From Acidobacteriaceae bacterium (GTDB taxonomy: Bacteria > Acidobacteriota > Terriglobia > Terriglobales > Acidobacteriaceae), in contig JASHPJ010000047.1 in the NCBI GenBank assembly GCA_030038195.1, forward strand, positions 1-43,340: a DNA stretch of 43,340 bases, in the 5' to 3' direction. The notes beneath the pieces are model-generated. The model did no database searches and was not told the origin of the DNA. It saw only the letters and a program-made list of their open reading frames with translations. Below are positions 14,733 to 22,139 of the stretch, in pieces. How positions within the stretch are numbered: position 1 is the stretch's first letter; the number at the start of each line of letters is the position of its first letter. Both the position numbers and the translations under genes were made by a program.

Positions 14733-16130
14733 CTACCTTACAGCATTGCGCAGAAATTCCTGAGCGGAATCGCGCGTGAATATCTGCTCCACCAGCGGCA
14801 CTGCGTCAGGCGGCGTTTTGGAAAAGGTAATTGCCCGGCGCAGGATCTCTTTTGGCTCAGCCAGGTGTGCCGCGCTGGTGGCGTAGAGTGTGGCCAGCGG
14901 CTGTCCACGCTCCACCTGTGCTCCACGGCGCGCGTGAAAGACGATGCCCGCGTGCGGATCGACGGGCTCGCCGGCCTTTTCGCGGCCTGCGCCCAGCCGC
15001 TGCACGGCCCATCCCAGCGCGGTGGTATCCATCTCCGCAAGGAAGCCGCTCTCCCACGCGTGCGCCACTTCCGTCGCGCCAGGCCGGTGGAACCCTGCGG
15101 GATCGTCGAAGACGCTCACGTCGCCTCCCTGCGCCGCGATCATTTCGAAAAAGATGCGCAGCGCGGAGCCATCCATCAATGCCTTTTCGGCGCGCGCGTG
15201 TCCTATCTCGGGCGTTGCGGCCTGGCCGCCAAGGCAAATCATCCATCCGGCCAGGATGAGCGAAAGCTCGCGCAGGTCTTCACTCTCGACCGGCCGCCTA
15301 CCGCGCATCAGCTCTACGGCTTCTACCAATTCGATCCAGTTGCCGGCCGCGCAGCCCAGCGGCTGGCCCATGTCAGTAAGCAGGGCCACGGTGCGCGTGC
15401 CGGCCGCCTCGGCCGTGGCCACCATCAGCGCGGCCAGAAACTCCGACTGCGCAGGGTCGCGCAGAAACGCGCCCGAGCCGGTCTTTACATCGAGCACCAG
15501 CGCGTCCAGTCCCGCGGCCAGTTTCTTGCTGAGAATCGACGCGCAGATCAGGCCCGGATTCTCGACCGTTCCGGTGCGGTCGCGCAGCGCGTAGAGCGCG
15601 CGGTCGGCGGGCACCAGCGAGGGCGTCTGGCTCACGATGGACGCGCCGCACTTGAGCAGGACGGATTCGAATTCATCGAGCGTAAGCGCGGTGCGATAGC
15701 CGGGAATCGACTCCAGCTTGTCCAGCGTGCCGCCGGTGTGACCCAGCGCGCGTCCGCTGATCATGGGCACGGCCACGCCGCAGGCCGCGGCCAGCGGCGC
15801 GATCAGGAAACTTGTCTTGTCGCCCACGCCGCCCGTCGAGTGCTTGTCGACGGCCGTCTTACCCAGCCGCGCAGGCGAAAACTTCTCGCCCGAGTCGCGC
15901 ATGGCCAGCGTCAGCGCGCGGGTTTCCTCCACCGAGAGGTCGTTAAGCCACGAGGCCATCAGCCACGTGGCAAGCTGCTCCAGTGGAACCGAGCCCGAAG
16001 CCGCGCCTGCGACAACGAATGCAATCTCGTGTTCGTCGAGAACGCCGCCATCGCGTTTCTTGCGGATGATGTCGATCATGTGCAGCGGTGCGGCAGAGTC
16101 TTTGGAGCGAATTTTGTCAGTAGGTGCCAT
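14733..16130 (-). CDS. deoA: Thymidine/pyrimidine-nucleoside phosphorylase
   Basis: 465 residues. It splits thymidine (and perhaps uridine) with phosphate to base and (deoxy)ribose-1-phosphate. The family signature SGRALGHTGGTLDKLE is at 125-140 and VDKHSTGGVGDK (phosphate binding) at 94-105. KTGSGAFLRD and LLTDMGQPLG follow, then the C-terminal domain with HAGIVFHARRGAQVERGQPLA. An internal ATG at 16079 (MIDIIRKKRDGG) matches the usual family start and may be the real one; the first ATG lies 12 bases after the cdd stop. Second gene of the cdd-deoA-nupC group. Substrate choice (DeoA or Pdp) cannot be settled by eye. Confidence 0.92.
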   Translation of the reverse strand: MAPTDKIRSKDSAAPLHMIDIIRKKRDGGVLDEHEIAFVVAGAASGSVPLEQLATWLMASWLNDLSVEETRALTLAMRDSGEKFSPARLGKTAVDKHSTGGVGDKTSFLIAPLAAACGVAVPMISGRALGHTGGTLDKLESIPGYRTALTLDEFESVLLKCGASIVSQTPSLVPADRALYALRDRTGTVENPGLICASILSKKLAAGLDALVLDVKTGSGAFLRDPAQSEFLAALMVATAEAAGTRTVALLTDMGQPLGCAAGNWIELVEAVELMRGRRPVESEDLRELSLILAGWMICLGGQAATPEIGHARAEKALMDGSALRIFFEMIAAQGGDVSVFDDPAGFHRPGATEVAHAWESGFLAEMDTTALGWAVQRLGAGREKAGEPVDPHAGIVFHARRGAQVERGQPLATLYATSAAHLAEPKEILRRAITFSKTPPDAVPLVEQIFTRDSAQEFLRNAVR

Positions 16131-16142
16131 CGCAGATGCGTT

Positions 16143-16562
16143 CTACTTCAGTTTCATCTCAAAGGCCAGCGGCAGCACGTCGCTAAAGATCATCGTGCGC
16201 GTGCCGTCGGACGCGGGAAAGACGACCGGCGCATCCGGCAGCACGAACTCCGAAAGCATCTGCCGGCATGCGCCGCAGGGCGGGCTGGCTGCCTGGTTCA
16301 AGTTCGCCACGGCCACGGCTTCGATGCGAATCTCCGGTCCGAACGCGGAGACGGCGCGCACCAGTGCCGCCCGCTCGGCGCAGATGGTAAGCCCGTAGCT
16401 CCCGTTTTCCACGTTGGTCCCGGTCACGATCTTGCCATTCGTGAGTCTGAGCGCGGCCCCGACCTTGAATCCGGAGTACGGCGAGTAGGATTGCCGCGCT
16501 GCATCGCGCGCCTGCTCCAGCAGCTTGTCGAGCGCTTCTTGTGGCAGGATCGTCCTGTTCAT
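16143..16562 (-). CDS. cdd: Cytidine deaminase
   Basis: 139 residues, the homotetrameric small type. It converts cytidine/deoxycytidine to uridine/deoxyuridine. Zinc ligands are C61 in the TICAERAAL motif and C96 and C99 in PPCGACR, with E63 the proton shuttle. NVENGSYG binds the ribose. First gene of the minus-strand salvage unit; its product feeds the phosphorylase encoded next. No clear SD is visible. Confidence 0.95.
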   Translation of the reverse strand: MNRTILPQEALDKLLEQARDAARQSYSPYSGFKVGAALRLTNGKIVTGTNVENGSYGLTICAERAALVRAVSAFGPEIRIEAVAVANLNQAASPPCGACRQMLSEFVLPDAPVVFPASDGTRTMIFSDVLPLAFEMKLK

Positions 16563-16770
16563 GCAGACACCGTGAGACTAGAGGCTAATGCATTGCCTCC
16601 GCTGCTGTACACCTTTGACGAATCTCTGAGCGCTCGCACAGCATCGATGCGAATGGCCGCTTCATCACGATCGACGCCGATCGAGGGCCATCATTCAGAA
16701 ATCGGCGCATCTTAGCTGATCGTGACATGCATTCCTTTCAGACGATTGACGCCTTCATTCCGCAGAATGC

Positions 16771-16797
16771 TCAAGTTCATCCCTATCCATCCGATAA
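16771..16797 (+). promoter_or_regulatory. Sigma-28 (FliA)-like promoter of the chemotaxis operon
   Basis: TCAAGTTC (16771-16778), exactly 11 bases, then TCCGATAA (16790-16797). The flagellar sigma consensus is TAAAGTTT-N11-GCCGATAA; the match is 6 of 8 and 7 of 8 with exact spacing. Transcription would begin near 16804, about 54 bases before cheA. The remaining intergenic stretch 16563-16857 holds no gene. Confidence 0.6.
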
Positions 16798-16857
16798 ATG
16801 CTTCGAGTGCTTGCCACGCCGGGATGGAAGCCTGGCCGGCCGGATGAATAGACGCAC

Positions 16858-19083
16858 ATGGACGAATTGACGAGGGAGTTCCTGATTGAAAGCCAGGAAG
16901 GTCTGGACCGTATGGAGCGGTGCCTGACCGAACTGGAAGAGCGCCCGCAGGACACGGGCCTGCTGGCCGATATATTTCGCTCTGTGCACACTATCAAGGG
17001 CACTACGGGTTTTCTCGGCTTCAAGCGGCTCGAAAAGCTGGCCCACGCGGGCGAGAACCTGCTGGGGCTGCTGCGCGATGGAAAACTGGCTGCGAATCCA
17101 CCCATCATTACCGGCCTGCTGCAGCTTCTGGACGGGCTGCGCGCCATTCTCAGGATGATTGAAGCAGAAGGCGGCGAAGGCGCGAGCGAAGACACGGCGC
17201 TCATCGAGAAGCTTGAAGAGCTGCAGGCCCCGGCTCATGCAGTTGCAAAGCATCCGGAGGCTGCGAAGACAACCGCCCACACGCACGCTGCGTCTCCTGC
17301 GGCAACAGCTCTGCCGCCGCAGCCGGCTGCTTCGGCCGAGCCCGAGGGGCCAGCCGTTTCCGCGCCACAATCTTCTGAAACCGAGACCGCCAGGCCGCGT
17401 GCGCAGGCGTCGAGCGCCGCCGAAAGCACACTGCGCGTGGACGTGGCGCTGCTCAACCGCATGATGAACCTGGTCGGCGAGCTGGTGCTTACGCGCAACC
17501 AGGTGCTCCAGGCCACCTCGGGCGATCCGCGCATGACGCTGCTCTCACGCCGTCTCGACATGGTCACCGCCGACCTGCGCGAGTCGGTGATGAAGGCGCG
17601 CATGCAGCCGGTGTCGAATATCTTTTCCAAGATGCCGCGCATCGTGCGCGATGTTTCGCAGCTTCTGGGACGGCGCGTCCGCTTGCAGATGGAGGGCCAG
17701 GAGACCGAGCTCGACAAGAGCCTGATCGAGGCCATCAAGGATCCGCTCACCCACGCGGTGCGCAACTCGCTCGACCACGGCATTGAGCCACCCGAGGCGC
17801 GCGAGGCCGCCGGCAAGGATCCTGAGGGCACGCTGAAGCTGCGCGCCGTGCAGGAGGGCAGCCATGTCGTGATTGAGGTATCGGACGACGGCGCCGGCAT
17901 TGCCGTGGATAAGGTGCGCAACAAAGCCATCGAGCGCGGACTCATCCCCGCTGAGCGCGCTGCGCAGATGGGCGAGCGCGAGCTGCTGCAGCTCATCTTC
18001 CTACCCGGCTTCTCAACCGCAGCCAAAGTCACCAGCGTAAGCGGACGCGGCGTGGGTATGGACGTGGTCCGCACCAACGTGGAGAGGATCGGCGGCAAGG
18101 TGGAGATCGACTCGCGCGCCGGCAAAGGCGCCACGCTGCGGCTGCGCATTCCGCTCACGCTGGCCATCATTCCCGCGCTCATCGTGCGCAGCCTTGGCCA
18201 GAGCTTTGCGCTGCCGCAGGGCGCGCTCTCCGAGTTGGTCCATATTCCACCCGGGCAGGCAGCCACCGCCATCGAGTGGATCGACGATGCGCCGCTCTAC
18301 CGGCTGCGGGGACGGCTGCTGCCGCTGGTGTTTCTTGACAAGCTGCTCATGCCCGGCCGCAACGGCAAGCCCGGCGCAAGCCGCGACCACTTTATCGCCG
18401 TGCTCGATGCCGACGGCCGGTGCTTCGGCCTGGTCGTCGACGGCCTCGCCGATCCCGAGGAGATCGTCGTCAAGCCACTCTCGCCGGCGCTCAAGGGTGT
18501 CGGTTTCTACTCCGGTGCAACTGTCCTGGGCAACGCCGACCTGGCGCTGATTCTCGATCCCGGATCGATCGCCATGAAGGCCGGCGTCATCATGACCGCC
18601 GAGGAAGAAGCGCTGCGCGCCGTGGACGACATCAAAGGTGCAACCCGGATCGAGTACCTGCTGGTGGAGGCAGGCGGACGCCAGGCGGCCGTGCCGCTCG
18701 CCGACGTGTTGCGCATCGAGCAGGTCCCGCTCTCGCGCATCGAGTATATCGGCTACCGGCCGGTGCTCAACTTCGAAGGCCACCTGCTGCCGGTGGAAGA
18801 CTCCGCAGGCGTGCTCACCGCTGCTGCCGACGGTCCCAACCCGCAGATCGTCGTCGTGGTGTGCCGCGAAGGCAATCGCCACGTGGGCATCGCGGTTACG
18901 CACGTACTCGACGTGGCTGCGGGCATCGATCTCTTTGAAGCCGGCACGGGACAAGCTGCCAGCAGCGTGACGCTGCTCAAGGAACGCGTGACCGGCATCA
19001 TTGACCTGGACAGCGTGGCCGCGTTGCTCGCAGGCGTGCTGCAGGAAACAGAGTGGAACCAGATGGCGGAGGCCGTGAGATGA
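16858..19083 (+). CDS. cheA: Chemotaxis histidine kinase CheA with two CheW-like domains
   Basis: 741 residues. The HPt domain (1-105) has phospho-accepting H44 in SVHTIKGTTG. A Pro/Ala-rich linker (about 110-190) follows, then the P3 dimerisation helices (from 192, LLNRMMNLVGELVLTRNQ). The P4 ATPase has N-box H299..N303 (HAVRNSLDHG), G1 box SDDGAGI (342-348), an F-box-like LPGFSTA and G2 GRGVGMDVV. Two CheW-like P5 domains are at about 440-575 and 595-735. No separate P2 CheY-binding domain is evident in the short linker and there is no receiver domain. It autophosphorylates in response to receptor arrays and passes phosphate to CheY and CheB. First gene of the operon. Confidence 0.95.
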   Translation: MDELTREFLIESQEGLDRMERCLTELEERPQDTGLLADIFRSVHTIKGTTGFLGFKRLEKLAHAGENLLGLLRDGKLAANPPIITGLLQLLDGLRAILRMIEAEGGEGASEDTALIEKLEELQAPAHAVAKHPEAAKTTAHTHAASPAATALPPQPAASAEPEGPAVSAPQSSETETARPRAQASSAAESTLRVDVALLNRMMNLVGELVLTRNQVLQATSGDPRMTLLSRRLDMVTADLRESVMKARMQPVSNIFSKMPRIVRDVSQLLGRRVRLQMEGQETELDKSLIEAIKDPLTHAVRNSLDHGIEPPEAREAAGKDPEGTLKLRAVQEGSHVVIEVSDDGAGIAVDKVRNKAIERGLIPAERAAQMGERELLQLIFLPGFSTAAKVTSVSGRGVGMDVVRTNVERIGGKVEIDSRAGKGATLRLRIPLTLAIIPALIVRSLGQSFALPQGALSELVHIPPGQAATAIEWIDDAPLYRLRGRLLPLVFLDKLLMPGRNGKPGASRDHFIAVLDADGRCFGLVVDGLADPEEIVVKPLSPALKGVGFYSGATVLGNADLALILDPGSIAMKAGVIMTAEEEALRAVDDIKGATRIEYLLVEAGGRQAAVPLADVLRIEQVPLSRIEYIGYRPVLNFEGHLLPVEDSAGVLTAAADGPNPQIVVVVCREGNRHVGIAVTHVLDVAAGIDLFEAGTGQAASSVTLLKERVTGIIDLDSVAALLAGVLQETEWNQMAEAVR

Positions 19084-19565
19084 GTGGTCCGGTTTCAGGA
19101 TCGAAGCACCAGGGGAAAACGACGGCAGCCCTGCTGGAGGTTTGCTCCGTGCGCCTTGACCAGACGCTCTTTGGTGTGCCCATTCGGCACATCCTGGAGA
19201 TCGTCGGTTCCACAAAGCCGCAGCCGGTTCCGCTGGCGCCCGGCTTCGTAGGCGGACTCGTGCACTACCGTGGCGATGTGCTCACCACGGTGAGCCTTCG
19301 CCAGCTTCTGGCCATGCCGCCCAAAGAGGGCGCGCAGGACATCCTGGTGATGGAAGGCGCGGCCGGCTACTTTGGCCTGCTGGTCGACTCGGTTGGCGAG
19401 GTACTCACCGTCTCTCCCGCCGACTACGAGCCCAACCCTTCCATCCTGGACGAACAGCACAGGGCATATCTGGCCGGCGCTTACAAGCTCAAGGACTGCC
19501 TGCTGGTAATGCTCGATCCAGAGCGGGTTGACCCGGTGCGCCTGGGCGCAGCCCAGGCGGCCTAG
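19080..19565 (+). CDS. cheW: Chemotaxis coupling protein CheW
   Basis: 161 residues from ATG 19080, overlapping the cheA stop in an ATGA, with GGCGGAGG-type SD around 19065-19072. It links CheA to chemoreceptors. The CheW beta-barrel motifs are present: VRLDQTLFGVPIRHILEIVG, then FVGGLVHYRGDVLTTVSLRQLL (normal V-x-x-Y-R-G-x-hydrophobic pattern), then YFGLLVDSVGEVLTV. The family is often written with an acidic receptor-contact surface that cannot be judged here. Confidence 0.93.
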   Translation: MSGPVSGSKHQGKTTAALLEVCSVRLDQTLFGVPIRHILEIVGSTKPQPVPLAPGFVGGLVHYRGDVLTTVSLRQLLAMPPKEGAQDILVMEGAAGYFGLLVDSVGEVLTVSPADYEPNPSILDEQHRAYLAGAYKLKDCLLVMLDPERVDPVRLGAAQAA

Positions 19566-19603
19566 AGAGTTTCAACCGCCATCGCCGCGCGCGAGGAGGA
19601 AAC

Positions 19604-19972
19604 ATGCGAGCTTTGATCGTCGACGATTCCCGCTTCGTGCGGGGCTACCTGCGCGGCCTGCTTGAAGAGAAGGGAATCGAGTGCGAAGAGGCTGCAGACG
19701 GCCAGGCAGCCATCGACTGTATTCATGGCGGCAAGCCATTTGATCTTGCCCTGGTGGACTGGAACATGCCGGTGATGAACGGGCTCGACATGCTCAAGCG
19801 GCTTCGCGCCGAAGGCTACTCCGGCGTGAAGGTGCTCATGGTGACCACCGAGGCCGAGAACGACTGCATCCTGCGCGCGCTCGACGCTGGCGCCGACGAA
19901 TACCTGATGAAGCCCTTTGACAACGAAGCCCTCAGCGAAAAGCTGACCATGATCGGCGTGGTGGAGGCCTGA
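19604..19972 (+). CDS. cheY: Single-domain response regulator CheY
   Basis: 122 residues, receiver domain only. The acid pocket is D7-D8 (LIVDDSR), the phospho-acceptor is D52 (LALVDWNMPV), the switch Thr is T81/T82 (LMVTTEAE), and K103 lies in LMKPF. AGGAGG sits just upstream of ATG 19604. Phosphorylated by CheA, it should act at the flagellar motor or another output. It sits between cheW and cheB in the same orientation. Confidence 0.93.
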   Translation: MRALIVDDSRFVRGYLRGLLEEKGIECEEAADGQAAIDCIHGGKPFDLALVDWNMPVMNGLDMLKRLRAEGYSGVKVLMVTTEAENDCILRALDAGADEYLMKPFDNEALSEKLTMIGVVEA

Positions 19973-19975
19973 GCC

Positions 19976-21124
19976 GTGCCGGCCAATCGCCTTACGCGGG
20001 TTTTGATTGTCGACGACTCGGCGGTGATGCGGAGCCTGCTGCGCTCCGTGGTATCCAGCGACGAACAACTGGAAGTGGCCGGCACTGCGACCGATGGTGC
20101 ATCCGCCCTTGCAAGTCTCGAATTGGTGCGGCCTGACCTGATCCTGCTCGATGTCGAAATGCCGGTGATGGATGGGCTGGTCACGCTCAAGCAGTTGCGT
20201 GCGCGCGGCCACAAGATGCCTATCATCATGTGCAGCTCGCTCACCCATCGCGGCGCAAAGGTGACCATCGAAGCGCTGGCCGGCGGCGCATCGGATTACG
20301 TGGCCAAGCCGCGCGGACAGGAGAGCCGCGCAGCGGCGATGCGCGCGCTGGCGAACGACCTTATTCCCAAGATTCACGCGCTCGCGAGCCAGCCTTCCAC
20401 ACCGGCAGAGATCGCAGCCCACGACGCCGCCCGGTTGCCCGCGCTGTTGCCGCTTGCGCCGCCCAAACCGCAGACTGTCCGGTTTCCGGCGTCGGTTGCG
20501 CCTTCGGTCGTGGTAGCAGGCGTTTCTACCGGGGGTCCCGCGGCGCTTGACGTCTTTCTGCCCGCGCTGCCGGCCGCATTTCCTCTCCCCTTACTCATCG
20601 TGCAGCATATGCCCGAGCTGTTTACCGGCCTGCTGGCCGAGCGCCTGAATGCGCGGTGCAAGCTGCGGGTGCGCGAAGCAACCGAGGGCGCGGCCATCTC
20701 GGCAGGAACCGCGTACATTGCCCGCGGCAACTGGCATCTTGAAGTTGTCCACGGAGCGGGCGCGGCTGCGCGGCCCGTGCTCCACCTGAGCCAGGGAGCG
20801 CTGGAAAACTACTGCCGGCCCGCAGCCGACGTGCTCTTTCGCTCCGCAGCCCGCGTCTACGGCGGCGCTGTGCTGGCTGTGGTGCTTACCGGGATGGGCT
20901 CCGATGGGTTGAACGGCAGCCGCGTGATCCGCGAGCAGGGCGGCTGCGTGGTGGCGCAGGATCAGGCCTCCAGTATCGTGTGGGGCATGCCCGGCGCGGT
21001 GGCGCGCGCAGGCCTGGTGCAAAAGATTCTGCCGCTCGAGGCAATTGCGCCGGAAATTCTCAAGATGGTGAGCCGGCCGCCTGCTACGGGCGAGCCGCAC
21101 GAAACCCACCGATTGATTGTGTAA
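19976..21124 (+). CDS. cheB: Protein-glutamate methylesterase CheB
   Basis: 382 residues from a GTG at 19976, three bases after the cheY stop, with GGAGG (19963-19967) eight bases upstream. The N-terminal receiver has D59 (LILLDVEMPVMDG) and K111. A Pro/Ala linker (about 136-172) leads to the C-terminal methylesterase with triad S184 (AGVSTGGP), H211 (IVQHMP) and D310 (VLTGMGSDG). When phosphorylated by CheA it demethylates chemoreceptor glutamates for adaptation. Confidence 0.95.
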   Translation: MPANRLTRVLIVDDSAVMRSLLRSVVSSDEQLEVAGTATDGASALASLELVRPDLILLDVEMPVMDGLVTLKQLRARGHKMPIIMCSSLTHRGAKVTIEALAGGASDYVAKPRGQESRAAAMRALANDLIPKIHALASQPSTPAEIAAHDAARLPALLPLAPPKPQTVRFPASVAPSVVVAGVSTGGPAALDVFLPALPAAFPLPLLIVQHMPELFTGLLAERLNARCKLRVREATEGAAISAGTAYIARGNWHLEVVHGAGAAARPVLHLSQGALENYCRPAADVLFRSAARVYGGAVLAVVLTGMGSDGLNGSRVIREQGGCVVAQDQASSIVWGMPGAVARAGLVQKILPLEAIAPEILKMVSRPPATGEPHETHRLIV

Positions 21125-21126
21125 CC

Positions 21127-21996
21127 ATGCAACAGACTGCCAGCGCCGACTACGGCTATCTCCGCGAGCTTGTCTACGGGCTTTCACAAAACGTGCTCGA
21201 CCCCTCGCGCGATTATCTTTTCGATACGCGCCTCTCCAAGCTGCTGCGCAACCAGGGCATGAGCCACGTGGGCCAGCTTGTGAGCCACCTGCGCAGCGCC
21301 AGGAATCCCTCGCTTGAGCGCGCCATCGCTGAGGCGATGACCATCAACGAGACGAGCTTCTTCCGCGATGCGCGCCCCTTCGAACTGCTGCGCACCGAGC
21401 TGCTGCCCAGGCTGATCGAGGCCCGCCGCATGCAACGCAGCCTGCGCGTCTGGAGCGCGGCCTGCTCCACCGGCCAGGAGGCCTACAGCCTGGCCATGCT
21501 GCTCATCGAACACTTTCCCCTGCTGGCAGGCTGGAACTTCCGCATCGAAGGCACCGACATTGCGAACGAAGTGGTCGATCGCGCCAGGACCGGCTGCTAT
21601 CACCGCATCGAGATCAACCGCGGCTTGCCCGCGCGCTTCGTGGTCCGCTATTTCGATCATCACGGCGAAGACTGGACCATCAAGCCCGAGGTGCGCCGCA
21701 TGTGCAACTTCCGCCAGGCCAACCTCTGCGCTACGCAACTGCCTTTCAGCCACATGGATGACCGCTTCGACATCATCTTGCTGCGCAACGTGATGCTCTA
21801 TTTCGCGCAGGAGACGCGCCGTAGGCTGCTGGCCGGCATCCATCGCCTGCTGTCGCAGGACGGCGTACTGTTCCTCGGCTCCAGCGAGCAGCCCGCTGAT
21901 CCCTCATTGTGGACGCCGGTCCTAGCCAGCGGCACGTGCTACTTCAAGCCGCGGCAACCGGGCTGGCAAGCGGGGGGAATAGGGACTAGGGAATAG
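21127..21996 (+). CDS. cheR: Chemoreceptor methyltransferase CheR
   Basis: 289 residues from ATG 21127, two bases after the cheB stop; an upstream open frame overlaps cheB and is rejected. It methylates receptor glutamates with SAM. The N-terminal helical domain is followed by TINETSFFRDARPFELL, the SAM motif VWSAACSTGQEAYSLAM, GTDIANEVVDRARTGCY and DIILLRNVMLYF. The last residues (GGIGTRE) and the stop TAG come from a GGGAATA-type heptamer repeat, so the native C-terminus was probably altered by that repeat. Last gene of the operon. Confidence 0.94.
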   Translation: MQQTASADYGYLRELVYGLSQNVLDPSRDYLFDTRLSKLLRNQGMSHVGQLVSHLRSARNPSLERAIAEAMTINETSFFRDARPFELLRTELLPRLIEARRMQRSLRVWSAACSTGQEAYSLAMLLIEHFPLLAGWNFRIEGTDIANEVVDRARTGCYHRIEINRGLPARFVVRYFDHHGEDWTIKPEVRRMCNFRQANLCATQLPFSHMDDRFDIILLRNVMLYFAQETRRRLLAGIHRLLSQDGVLFLGSSEQPADPSLWTPVLASGTCYFKPRQPGWQAGGIGTRE

Positions 21997-22016
21997 GGGT
22001 CAAGGGCCAGGGAATA
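21975..22016 (+). repeat. Heptamer repeat, six units, at the cheR stop
   Basis: Units GGGAATA, GGGACTA, GGGAATA, GGGGTCA, AGGGCCA, GGGAATA run without gaps. The first 25 bases from 21975 are identical to the left arm near 14561. The cheR stop TAG is at 21994-21996, inside the array. Confidence 0.85.
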
Positions 22017-22117
22017 GTTTGGTCTGTGCCGGTATGGCTGTTGAGTTTTTCCTGTGTGATTTCGAGTAAGAATGAACTGTTTTTGAAAGAAGACTCCCAA
22101 AATGGCGCCTGGTTTTA

Positions 22118-22139
22118 CTATTCCCTATTCCCTGGCTCC
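22118..22139 (-). repeat. Heptamer repeat at the stop of the acyl ligase gene
   Basis: On the minus strand two perfect GGGAATA units end in the stop codon TAG (plus-strand 22118-22120). CTATTCCCTGG (22125-22135) is the reverse complement of CCAGGGAATAG (22007-22017), so the two convergent arrays form an inverted pair across 22018-22117, which holds no gene. Confidence 0.8.
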
